DNA of 64,000 nt from DASZHJ01 sp963735465. GTDB lineage: Bacteria; Pseudomonadota; Alphaproteobacteria; ATCC43930; CGMCC-115725. The position numbers were made by a program, and so were the translations under genes. The DNA lies in the NCBI GenBank assembly GCA_963735465.1, contig CAVTLA010000001.1, positions 3,596,001 to 3,660,000 on the forward strand. Direction: 5' to 3'. The notes below the pieces were generated by a model. The model was not told the DNA's origin. It worked only from the letters and a program-made list of their open reading frames with translations, and searched no databases. Shown here piece by piece: positions 50,583 through 58,544 of this stretch (its first letter is position 1; each line of letters starts with the position of its first letter).

Positions 50583-53000
50583 TCAGGCCTTCAGGCGCTC
50601 GTTCAGGGGATCGTAGAGCGGCTCCCGCATGACGGTGGCGACGCAGCGCCGGCCCAAGATCTCCACCTCGAGCCCGTGCCCCTCCACCGCCAGGTCCGCC
50701 CGGACATAGGCGAGGGCGATCGACTTGCCGATCCGGAATCCATAGCCGCCCGACGTCACCAGGCCGACCCGCCTGTCGCCGTCGAACACGGTGGAATAAG
50801 CGGGCGCGTCGGCCGTGGTCTCGCCGAGGATCAGCGGGACGAAGCGCTCGCGCGGCCCCTGCTCCCGCTCCGTCAGCAGCGCTGCGCGGCCGGGAAACGC
50901 CGGCTTCTCGAACCTGACGAAGCGCTGCAAGCCCGCCGCGAGGGCGGACCACTCCGTGCTGAGATCCTGCCTCCAGCCGCGATAGCATTTCTCCAGGCGC
51001 AGGCAGTCGATGGCATAGAGGCCGAAATCGCCGATGCTGTGTCCGGCGCCGGCATCCCAGACCATCTGATAGACTTCGGCCAGACGCGCCATCGGCACAT
51101 GCAGCTCCCAGCCGAGCTCACCGACGTAGTTGACGCGGAGCGCCATCGCCTCGATCCCGCCGAGGAGAATGGGCCGGCACGAGAGCCATGGGAAGTTCTC
51201 GTTGCCCAGATCGGCGCGGGTGAGCTTCGCCAAGACCGCCCGCGATCGTGGACCCACCACCACCAGCGTGCCGAAGGCGTCCGTCATGTTCTCGATGGTG
51301 ACGCCATCAGGCGGCTTGTGCTGGCGCAGCAGATCCTGGTCGTGCCATTCGGCGCTGCTGGCAGCGAGCAGCCAGAAATGGTCGGCGGCAAGGCGGGTCA
51401 CGGTCATCTCGGATTTGACGCCACCCCGCTCGGTCAGGACATAGGCGAGCGACAGGCGCCCGACCTTGGGCAGCGCGCCGGCGATGAGCCGGTCGAGCCA
51501 GGCGGCGGCGCCGGAGCCCCTGACTTCGAAGCGGGAGAAGCCGGGGAGATCGGCAATGCCAACCCGCTCCGCCACCGCCCGACACTCCTCGCCCACTTCC
51601 GCGAGCCAGTCCGGCCGCTGGAACGTGAGCGGCGCGTCCTTGGCGCCGCGGGGAAACCGCACCGCCCGCTCCCAGCCGTTGCGGGCGCCGAACTGCGCGC
51701 CCTTCTGCTTCAGCACGGGATAGAGCGGCGATGTCTTGGCCTCGCGGCCCGCCGGCCGCTCCTCGAAGGGAAATCCGATCGCGTATTCGTTCTGGTAGAG
51801 CTCGACGGCCTTGGCGACGACGTAGGGCTTGCGGACGAACTCCGTGTAGCGCCGGGGATCGCAGGACCAGAGGTCCCACTCCGGCTCGCCCTCCACCACC
51901 CATTCCGCCAGGGTCTTGCCGGCGCCGCCGGCCTGCACGATGCCGAAGGAGAAGACACAGGCTTCGTAGAAATTGCGGAGGCCCGGCGCCGGGCCGATCA
52001 GGGGATTGCCGTCGGGCGTATAAGGGATCGGCCCGTTGATGACTTTCTTGATGCCGGCAGACGCCAGGATCGGCACCCGCGCGCAGGCCTTCTCGATGTG
52101 GCGTTCCAGGCGGTCGAGATCGTCGGGATAGAGCTGGAACGAGAAATCCTCGGGCCGGCCGTCGACCCAGTGCGGCGTCGCCCGCCATTCATAGGGGCCG
52201 AGTAGCAGCCCCTGTCCTTCCTGGCGCAGGTAGTAGCTGTCATCAGGGTCGCGCAGCAGCGGCAGTTTCTCGAAACGCGCCGCTAGCTCCGGAACGTCCT
52301 CGGTGACGAGATACTGATGGGACATCGCGACATTGGGAATGTCGCGCCCGACCATGGCGCCGATCTCGTCGGCGCGATAGCCGGCGGCGTTTACCACCAC
52401 CTCGGCGGTGATCGCGCCGTGCGCGGTTTCCACGTGCCATTCGCCGCCGGGCAGGCAGGAGATACCGGTCACCGGACAGAAGCGGAAGATCTTCGCACCA
52501 GCCTGCCGCGCCGCTTTCGCGAAAGCCTGGGTGAGCTGAGCCGGATCGATGTCGCCGTCGTAGGGATCCCATTGCGCGCCGCTGATATCGGCGAGATCGA
52601 CGAAAGGATACTTCGCCCTGATCTCGTTCGGCCCCAGCATCTCGAACTCGATGCCCTGGTGGCGCGCCATGGCGGTGATGTGCCGAAACTCGTCCAGCCG
52701 CTCGCGCCCATGGGCGAGGCGGATCGCGCCGGTCACGTGATAGGCGATGGGATAGTCCGCCTCGGCCGCAATCCGCGCGTAAAGCTGCGTCGAATAGCGC
52801 TGCAGCTTGATGAGGCCCCAGCTGCCGGAGAAGTTGGGGCAATTGCCCGCCGCGTGCCACGTCGAGCCCGAGGTCAGCTCGTTCTTCTCCAGGAGCACCG
52901 CGTCGGTCCAGCCGAGCTTCGCCAGGTGATAGAGCGTGCTGCACCCGACGGCACCGCCGCCGATGACCACGACGCGAACGTGACTGGGAAGATCCGCCAT
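50583..53000 (-). CDS. Dimethylglycine/sarcosine-dehydrogenase-like flavoprotein with GcvT domain (first copy)
   Basis: An 805-residue protein. The N-terminal ~420 residues form a DAO flavoprotein: VVVIGGGAVGCSTLYHLAKL, then GSTWHAAGN, whose histidine is the covalent FAD site in dimethylglycine dehydrogenase. The C-terminal ~350 residues are a GcvT-type tetrahydrofolate domain (GGVKSEMTVTRL, NYVGELGWELHVP, LRLEKCYRGW and MREPLYDPLNERLKA). The pair oxidises N-methyl groups and transfers the one-carbon unit to folate, in the cytoplasm. The same architecture recurs at 53513-55960; a VOC protein lies between. Which methylamine is used is unknown. Confidence 0.9.
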   Translation of the reverse strand: MADLPSHVRVVVIGGGAVGCSTLYHLAKLGWTDAVLLEKNELTSGSTWHAAGNCPNFSGSWGLIKLQRYSTQLYARIAAEADYPIAYHVTGAIRLAHGRERLDEFRHITAMARHQGIEFEMLGPNEIRAKYPFVDLADISGAQWDPYDGDIDPAQLTQAFAKAARQAGAKIFRFCPVTGISCLPGGEWHVETAHGAITAEVVVNAAGYRADEIGAMVGRDIPNVAMSHQYLVTEDVPELAARFEKLPLLRDPDDSYYLRQEGQGLLLGPYEWRATPHWVDGRPEDFSFQLYPDDLDRLERHIEKACARVPILASAGIKKVINGPIPYTPDGNPLIGPAPGLRNFYEACVFSFGIVQAGGAGKTLAEWVVEGEPEWDLWSCDPRRYTEFVRKPYVVAKAVELYQNEYAIGFPFEERPAGREAKTSPLYPVLKQKGAQFGARNGWERAVRFPRGAKDAPLTFQRPDWLAEVGEECRAVAERVGIADLPGFSRFEVRGSGAAAWLDRLIAGALPKVGRLSLAYVLTERGGVKSEMTVTRLAADHFWLLAASSAEWHDQDLLRQHKPPDGVTIENMTDAFGTLVVVGPRSRAVLAKLTRADLGNENFPWLSCRPILLGGIEAMALRVNYVGELGWELHVPMARLAEVYQMVWDAGAGHSIGDFGLYAIDCLRLEKCYRGWRQDLSTEWSALAAGLQRFVRFEKPAFPGRAALLTEREQGPRERFVPLILGETTADAPAYSTVFDGDRRVGLVTSGGYGFRIGKSIALAYVRADLAVEGHGLEVEILGRRCVATVMREPLYDPLNERLKA

Positions 53001-53112
53001 ATCGCTCCCCGCGGCTCAACTCCGACACATGGTCCGGAATCCGATAGACCACATGATATGGCCGCCGCCAAGGCTAAGATGAGAGGACACAGCACCACGG
53101 CGAGGTGTCGAC

Positions 53113-53508
53113 ATGCTCGGTACAACCAGGATGCGCGTCGCGCGCCCTACGAGTGATCTGGATGGTGTCACGAGATTCTACCGGGACGGTCTCGGACTAG
53201 CCGAGATCTATCGCTTCAAGGATCATGACGGCTTCGACGGTGTGATGCTGGGCCTACCAGGGGCGCCCTATCATCTCGAATTCACCTGGGCGCACGGTCA
53301 TTCCGCCGGGAGGGCACCGACGGCCGACAATCTCCTGGTGTTCTACCTGCCCGACGAGCGCGAATGGAACGATGCGGTCGCCCGGATGAGATCCTCAGGC
53401 TACCAGCCGGTGCCGTCCTTCAATCCATACTGGGATCGGGACGGGCTGACCTTCGAGGATCCGGACGGGTATCGCGTCGTCCTGCAGCACGCGGCCTGGG
53501 ATCGCTGA
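53113..53508 (+). CDS. VOC (glyoxalase/bleomycin-resistance/dioxygenase) superfamily protein
   Basis: A 131-residue protein with two beta-alpha-beta-beta-beta modules: MRVARPTSDLDGVTRFYRDG (7-26), HLEFTW and the second metal strand LTFEDPDGYRVVLQHA (about 112-127). VOC proteins are metal-binding isomerases, dioxygenases, epimerases or resistance factors, and one cannot be chosen. It lies between two minus-strand DMGDH-like genes and on the opposite strand, ending four bases from the second. An AGGTG site lies upstream of the ATG. Confidence 0.85.
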   Translation: MLGTTRMRVARPTSDLDGVTRFYRDGLGLAEIYRFKDHDGFDGVMLGLPGAPYHLEFTWAHGHSAGRAPTADNLLVFYLPDEREWNDAVARMRSSGYQPVPSFNPYWDRDGLTFEDPDGYRVVLQHAAWDR

Positions 53509-53512
53509 GGCT

Positions 53513-55960
53513 TTATGCCTTCACCCGCTCGGACTTTGGATCGTAGAGCGGGCCCAGGGCGGCACGGGCGGGGATGCGGTCGCCGGCGATCTCGATCTCG
53601 AAGCGGCCTGAAGTAACGAAGTCGTCGGGAACCACGCGACCCTCGTCGGCGACATAGCCGAGACCGATCGCGGCGCCGACGGTGTGGCCGTACATGCCCG
53701 AGGTGATGCGTCCCGCCAGCCTGCCGTCCCGCCAGATGGGCTCGTTGTGATAGAGCATGCGATCGGGATCATCGAGTGCGAAGGTGACCAGGCGCCGCGT
53801 GAGCCCCGCCTCCTTCTGCCGCAGCAGCGCGTCGCGCCCGATGAAACCGGGCTTCTTCAGCGCCACCGCGAAGCCAAGCCCGGCTTCCAGCGGCGTGTCC
53901 TCTTCCGTGATGTCGTGGCCCCAGTGGCGATAGGCCTTCTCGATCCGAAGCGAATTGAGAGCGTGATAGCCCGCGTGGCACAGGCCGAACCGCGCGCCTT
54001 CCGCCACCAGCGCGTCATAGACCCCGGCGGCGAACTCCGTGGGGATATAGAGCTCCCAGCCGAGCTCGCCCACATAGGTGATGCGAGTCGCCCGCACGCG
54101 GGCATAGGCGAGATCGATCTCCCGGGACGTGGCGAAAGGGAAACCCGCGTTCGAGAGATCGGCGTCGGTGAGGGTCGCCAGCAGCTCCCGGGAGCGCGGC
54201 CCCATCACGCTCAGCACCGCATAGGCGGAGGTGACGTCAACCGCAACGGCGCGGGCGTCGCCGGGGATGTGCCGGCGCAGCCAGGCAAGGTCTCTTGTCT
54301 GGCTCGCGGCGCTGGTGACGATGAGGTAGCGGTCCTCGCGCTCCCGGGTCACCGTCAGATCCGCTTCGATGCCGCCGCGCTCGTTGAGCCACTGGGTATA
54401 AACGACACGGCCCGGCGCCACCGCGACAGTGGCGGCGGAGATCCCGTCGATCACCCGCTCAGCGTCCGGACCTTCCAGCACATATTTCGCGAAGGACGAT
54501 TGGTCGAAAAGGCCCACCGCCTCCCGCACTGCCTTGTGCTCGACCGCCGAATGCTCGAACCAGTTCTGCCGGCCGTAGCTGTAGCGGTATTCCGGCTTGA
54601 CACCCTTGGGCGCGAACCAGTTCGGCCGTTCCCATCCCGCCAGCTCGCCGAAGCAGGCGCCTGCCACCGCGAGACGATCGTGCAGCGCCGATTTGCGCAC
54701 ACCCCGGGCGCTCACCACCTGCCGGAACGGCCAATGCATGTCGTAGAGCAGGCCCAGCGTCTCCACGGTGCGGTCGCGGAGATAGCGGCGGTTGCGCTGG
54801 AACGGCATGGCGCGGCGGATGTCGACGTCCCAGAGATCCATCGGCGGATGCCCGTCCAGGATCCAGTCCGCCAGCACCTTGCCGGCGCCGCCGGCGGACT
54901 GGATGCCGATCGAATTGAATCCGGCGGCGACGAAGAAGTTTTTCAGCTCCGGCGCCTCGCCCAGGAGATAGCGGTCGTCCGGCGTGAAGCTCTCGGGGCC
55001 GTTAAAGAAGAGCTGGATGCCGGTCTCCGCCAGCACCGGCACGCGATGCATCGCCCGCTCCATCAGCGGCTCGATGTGCTCGAGGTCCTCCGGCAGCTGA
55101 TCGAAGCAGAAGCTCTCGGGAATCCCGTCGGTGCCCCAGGGCTTCGCCACCGCCTCGAACCAGCCCAGCAGCAGCTTGCCGGCGTCCTCCTTGAAATAGG
55201 CGCGGCTGTCGGGATCGCGCAGCACCGGCAGGTTGCCCGGCAGCTTGGCGATCGGCTCGGTCACCACGTAAAAATGCTCGGCGGCGTGCAGCGGCACGGT
55301 GACGCCGGCGGCGGCGGCGAGATCTCGCGCCCACATGCCGCCGCAGTTCACCACCACCTCGGCCTTGATCTCGCCCTTGGGCGTCGCCACCCCCACAGCA
55401 GCACCATTGCGCTGGAGGATCGCGGTGACCGGCGTCTCCTCGAAGATCCGCACGCCGCGGCTCTTGGCGCCTTTCGCCAGGGCCTGGGTGGTGTCGACGG
55501 GATTCGTCTGGCCGTCCTTCGGCAGATAGACGGCGCCGACGAGGTCGCGGGCCTCCGCCAGCGACCAGAGATCCTGTGCTTCCCGTGGCGTCAGCACCTC
55601 GACCTCGAGGCCGAAGCTCCGGGCCATGGCGGCGCCGCGCCTCAACTCCTCGAAGCGCTCGCCATGGCTGGCGACGGCGAGGGACCCGGTCTGCTTGAAG
55701 CCGGTGGCCTGGCCGGTCTCCTCGCCCAGGGAGCGGTAGAGGTTGGCGGTGTATTGGGCGAGGCGCGTCAGGTTCTGGGTGGCACGGAGCTGCCCCACCA
55801 GCCCGGCGGCATGCCAGGTGGTGCCGCAGGTGAGCTGCCGGCGCTCCAAGAGGACGACGTCGGTAGCACCGCGCTTGGCCAGGTGATAGGCGAGGCTGCA
55901 GCCGACGATGCCGCCGCCCACGATCACGATCCTTGCCTGGGTCGGGAACGCCGCTGTCAT
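53513..55960 (-). CDS. Dimethylglycine/sarcosine-dehydrogenase-like flavoprotein with GcvT domain (second copy)
   Basis: An 815-residue protein. The DAO domain begins IVIVGGGIVGCSLAYHLAKR and has the FAD-linking TTWHAAGLVG; the rear half is the folate-binding GcvT domain (GGIEADLTVTRERED, YVGELGWELYIP, LRIEKAYRHWGHD, YDPKSERVKA). The ATG at 55960 is used because upstream in-frame residues are unrelated. The FAD motif here is closer to sarcosine/dimethylglycine dehydrogenases (TTWHAAGL) than the first copy (STWHAAGN). Electron acceptor is probably an electron-transfer flavoprotein. Two such genes in tandem suggest successive demethylations. Confidence 0.9.
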   Translation of the reverse strand: MTAAFPTQARIVIVGGGIVGCSLAYHLAKRGATDVVLLERRQLTCGTTWHAAGLVGQLRATQNLTRLAQYTANLYRSLGEETGQATGFKQTGSLAVASHGERFEELRRGAAMARSFGLEVEVLTPREAQDLWSLAEARDLVGAVYLPKDGQTNPVDTTQALAKGAKSRGVRIFEETPVTAILQRNGAAVGVATPKGEIKAEVVVNCGGMWARDLAAAAGVTVPLHAAEHFYVVTEPIAKLPGNLPVLRDPDSRAYFKEDAGKLLLGWFEAVAKPWGTDGIPESFCFDQLPEDLEHIEPLMERAMHRVPVLAETGIQLFFNGPESFTPDDRYLLGEAPELKNFFVAAGFNSIGIQSAGGAGKVLADWILDGHPPMDLWDVDIRRAMPFQRNRRYLRDRTVETLGLLYDMHWPFRQVVSARGVRKSALHDRLAVAGACFGELAGWERPNWFAPKGVKPEYRYSYGRQNWFEHSAVEHKAVREAVGLFDQSSFAKYVLEGPDAERVIDGISAATVAVAPGRVVYTQWLNERGGIEADLTVTREREDRYLIVTSAASQTRDLAWLRRHIPGDARAVAVDVTSAYAVLSVMGPRSRELLATLTDADLSNAGFPFATSREIDLAYARVRATRITYVGELGWELYIPTEFAAGVYDALVAEGARFGLCHAGYHALNSLRIEKAYRHWGHDITEEDTPLEAGLGFAVALKKPGFIGRDALLRQKEAGLTRRLVTFALDDPDRMLYHNEPIWRDGRLAGRITSGMYGHTVGAAIGLGYVADEGRVVPDDFVTSGRFEIEIAGDRIPARAALGPLYDPKSERVKA

Positions 55961-56213
55961 GATCCGCCGGAGGCTCGCCCTGGCCGATTCCAAGGCGTCG
56001 AGACAGACCGAGGATAGGTGGCAACCCTCGCGGCATGAAGCCGTATCTTGCCGCCCGGGCACCGTCGTTGGGACCCGGGACGACTACCACAAATACGGAC
56101 GACGGACCCAGGCCGCGGCCGAAATCCGCCCTGCCCGAGGCGTGGTTCCGGGACTTTGAGAATGCGTCCTGGTAGTCTGGCGCCGGTCGGGCACAGGGGT
56201 GGAGGCGTCGCCG

Positions 56214-56828
56214 ATGGGAGCATTTCTGGGATATCTCGCGAGTGCACTGATGCTCGGCACCTTCGGGATGCGGACGATGATGCCGCTGCGCATCATCGCG
56301 CTGGGCAGCAACCTCCTGTTCATCGCCTACGGCGTCTTCGAGCAGTTCTATATCGTCATCATTCTCAACACGGTGATCCTGCCGCTCAACATCTGGCGCC
56401 TCATCGAGATCATGCGGCTGATCAAGAGCGTGCGTTCCGCCATCAACCAGGATGACGTCTTCGATGCCCTGATCCCCTTCGGCCGCCGCATGAAGCTGCA
56501 CGGCGGCGAGACCATCATCCGCAAGGGCGACCTGTCGGAAGCCCTTTATCTCGTCCTCGAAGGCTCGCTCTGGGTCCAGGAGGCCAATGCGGAACTGGGG
56601 CCGGGATCGATCGTCGGCGAGATCGGTGTGCTCAGCGGCAAGCAGCGGCGCACCGCCAACGTCACGGCGAAGACCGACTGCGTTCTGGCGCGGGTCTCCG
56701 CCGAGGATTTCCAGCGCGTCTACTTCACCAATCCCGCGGTGGGCCTCTCCCTGGTGCGCCTGGTGATCGATCGCCTGATCGAGCAGCTGGACGCCCGGCG
56801 CCTCCCCAGCACGGCCGCGACCGCATAA
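56214..56828 (+). CDS. Membrane protein with C-terminal cyclic-nucleotide-binding domain
   Basis: A 204-residue protein: three hydrophobic segments in the first ~66 residues (FLGYLASALMLGTFGM, LRIIALGSNLLFIAYGVF, FYIVIILNTVILPLNIWRL) and a Crp-like cNMP-binding domain from about 85 (FGRRMKLHGGETIIRKGD, LYLVLEGSLWV, LGPGSIVGEIGVLSG, RTANVTAK). The phosphate cassette GEIGVLSGKQRRTA includes the Glu and Arg used for cyclic nucleotide contact. No DNA-binding HTH follows. The layout resembles Popeye-domain proteins. The ATG at 56214 follows GGAGG by 8 nt. Signalling role is inferred. Confidence 0.82.
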   Translation: MGAFLGYLASALMLGTFGMRTMMPLRIIALGSNLLFIAYGVFEQFYIVIILNTVILPLNIWRLIEIMRLIKSVRSAINQDDVFDALIPFGRRMKLHGGETIIRKGDLSEALYLVLEGSLWVQEANAELGPGSIVGEIGVLSGKQRRTANVTAKTDCVLARVSAEDFQRVYFTNPAVGLSLVRLVIDRLIEQLDARRLPSTAATA

Positions 56829-56897
56829 AGCCGGGACGTCGCCGGAACCGGCGCGAGGAGAGCAAATCCCCTTGCGAGTCCGGCTGGCTCATGATAC

Positions 56898-56913
56898 TTA
56901 AGTGAATGCTTAA
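56898..56913. promoter_or_regulatory. ArsR operator-like inverted repeat over the start codon
   Basis: TTAAG-N6-CTTAA, with the ATG of the ArsR gene (56906-56908) inside the spacer. It sits in an AT-rich patch. ArsR-type proteins of this kind usually repress their own operon by binding such dyads. Blocking by a bound dimer would explain control at this position. Confidence 0.5.
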
Positions 56914-57256
56914 CTATCAAACAACGCCTCTGGATCTCACCTTCCACGCCCTCGCGGACCCTGCCCGCCGGGGAATGGTGGAGCGCCTGAGCCGTGGGCC
57001 AGCCTCGGTCAGCGAGCTGGCCAAGCCGCTGGAGATGTCGCTGTCGGCGGTCGTGCAGCATCTCCAGGTGCTGGAGGCCAGCGGCCTGGTCCGGTCCGAG
57101 AAGGTCGGACGGGTGCGCACCTGCCGCATCGATCCCACGGCGCTCAGGACAGCCGAGGAGTGGATCGCCCGGCGGCGATCGATCTGGGAGCGGCACCTCG
57201 ACCGGCTCGGCGAGTATCTGGCCGCCAATCCCGAAGAGCCCGGCGAGAAGGACTGA
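56906..57256 (+). CDS. ArsR family transcriptional regulator
   Basis: A 116-residue winged-helix repressor: ALADPARRGMVERLSRG (about 15-31), recognition helix in SLSAVVQHLQVLEASGLVRS (about 45-64) and wing RTCRIDP. There are no cysteine pairs for metal binding, so it is the non-metal subgroup that is often found with SRPBCC proteins. It leads an operon with a GST (4-nt gap) and an SRPBCC protein. The operator-like dyad overlapping the start supports autorepression. The inducer is unknown. Confidence 0.92.
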   Translation: MLNYQTTPLDLTFHALADPARRGMVERLSRGPASVSELAKPLEMSLSAVVQHLQVLEASGLVRSEKVGRVRTCRIDPTALRTAEEWIARRRSIWERHLDRLGEYLAANPEEPGEKD

Positions 57257-57260
57257 CCCC

Positions 57261-57908
57261 ATGACTCTCACGCTCTATCTGCACCCGCTATCGTCCTTCA
57301 GCCAGAAGGTGCTCATCGCCTTCTACGAGAACGGCACGCCCTTCGAGCCGCGCGTCGTCAACCTCGCCGACGAGGCGTCGAGCGCGGAACTGAACAAGCT
57401 CTGGCCGATCGGGAAATTCCCGGTGCTGCGGGACGACGCGAGGGATCGGACGATCCCGGAATCGAGCATCATCATCGAGTACCTGGAGCGGCACTATCCG
57501 GGCCGGACTCCCCTGATCCCCGGAGATCCCGATCAGGTCTTGCAGGCGCGCCTCAGCGACCGCTTCTACGATCTCTATGTGATGGAACCCATGGGAAAGA
57601 TCGTCACCGACCGGCTGCGTCCGGCGGGACAGAACGACACCTACGGCGTGGAGCACGCGAGAGCGCGGCTGCGGACGGCCTACGGCATCCTCGACCGCGA
57701 GCTGGCCTCCAGACGCTGGGCCGCGGGCGACGCCTTCACCATGGCCGACTGCGCCGCGGCGCCCTCCCTGTTCTTCGCCGACATGGTGGCGCCCTTCACC
57801 GGCAGCCACGGGAATATTGCCGCGTATCTCGACCGGTTGACGACTCGCCCCTCCGTCGCCCGCGTCTTCAAGGAGGCGCAGCCCTACCTCGCCATGGTTC
57901 CGAAATAG
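57261..57908 (+). CDS. Glutathione S-transferase family protein
   Basis: A 215-residue GST: thioredoxin-like N-domain with TLYLHPLSSFSQKVLIAFYE (catalytic Ser/Tyr near 10-12), IGKFPVLRDD and the cis-proline, ESSIIIEYLERHYPG as the glutathione gamma-glutamyl site (about 70-85), and an all-helical C-domain with FTMADCAAAP, the N-capping box. It probably conjugates or reduces electrophiles or opens a ring. Start is four bases after the ArsR stop. Class assignment is not possible by eye. Confidence 0.9.
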   Translation: MTLTLYLHPLSSFSQKVLIAFYENGTPFEPRVVNLADEASSAELNKLWPIGKFPVLRDDARDRTIPESSIIIEYLERHYPGRTPLIPGDPDQVLQARLSDRFYDLYVMEPMGKIVTDRLRPAGQNDTYGVEHARARLRTAYGILDRELASRRWAAGDAFTMADCAAAPSLFFADMVAPFTGSHGNIAAYLDRLTTRPSVARVFKEAQPYLAMVPK

Positions 57909-57936
57909 TCCGCATCCCGAGACCGGAGGAAATTCC

Positions 57937-58404
57937 ATGACCGACCGATCCACCCGCCACGCCACCTTCACCATCGACCGCCGCTACGACGCCTCGCCCG
58001 CGCGCGTCTTCGGGGCATGGGCGGATCCCAAGGCCAAGGCCAGCTGGTTCATGGGCCCGCCCGACAAATGCAAGGAGACCCGGCGCGAGTTCGACTTCCG
58101 AGTCGGCGGCCGCGAGCATCTGAGCGGTGCCTGGGAAGGCGGCAAGACCTCGCATTTCGACGCCATCTATCTCGACATCGTGCCGGACCACCGCATCATC
58201 TACAGCTACGACATGCACCTGAACGATCAGCACATCTCGGTCTCGCTGGCGACGGTGGAGTTCAAGCCCGACGGCAAGGGCACCCGCCTCGTCTTCACCG
58301 AGCAGGCGGTAATGCTGGACGATTTCAAGGACCCCGGCGCCCGCGGCCGCGAGGAGGGCACGCGCGGCTTGCTGGACCGGCTGGACGAGCGGCTAAAGAG
58401 CTAG
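57937..58404 (+). CDS. SRPBCC family protein (AHSA1-like)
   Basis: A 155-residue START/AHSA1-type protein: FTIDRRYDASPARVFGAWAD, WFMGPP, DFRVGGREHLSG and a C-terminal helix GTRGLLDRLDERLKS. These ligand-pocket proteins occur next to ArsR regulators of this type in many bacteria. It likely binds the hydrophobic effector of the ArsR/GST system or alters it; no catalytic residue is identifiable. The gap to the GST is 28 nt with GGAGG present. It closes the operon; an intergenic palindrome follows 15 nt later. Confidence 0.88.
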   Translation: MTDRSTRHATFTIDRRYDASPARVFGAWADPKAKASWFMGPPDKCKETRREFDFRVGGREHLSGAWEGGKTSHFDAIYLDIVPDHRIIYSYDMHLNDQHISVSLATVEFKPDGKGTRLVFTEQAVMLDDFKDPGARGREEGTRGLLDRLDERLKS

Positions 58405-58419
58405 CTTCCTCTTGACGTC

Positions 58420-58442
58420 ATGGCCGGGCTTGACCCGGCCAT
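58420..58442. repeat. Short intergenic palindrome
   Basis: ATGGCCGGG and CCCGGCCAT form a perfect 9-bp inverted repeat with a CTTGA loop, just after the ArsR-GST-SRPBCC operon. It is unlike the three long palindromes. It could act as a terminator hairpin but lacks a T-run. Confidence 0.6.
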
Positions 58443-58544
58443 CTGCGTACCGCTGCGAGATCCCCGCCCTCCATTGCCCTCATCCCCCGCACCCGGCACA
58501 ATGTTTGCAAAGCTGGCATCATCTTGCGGGGAACTTGTGGCGGC

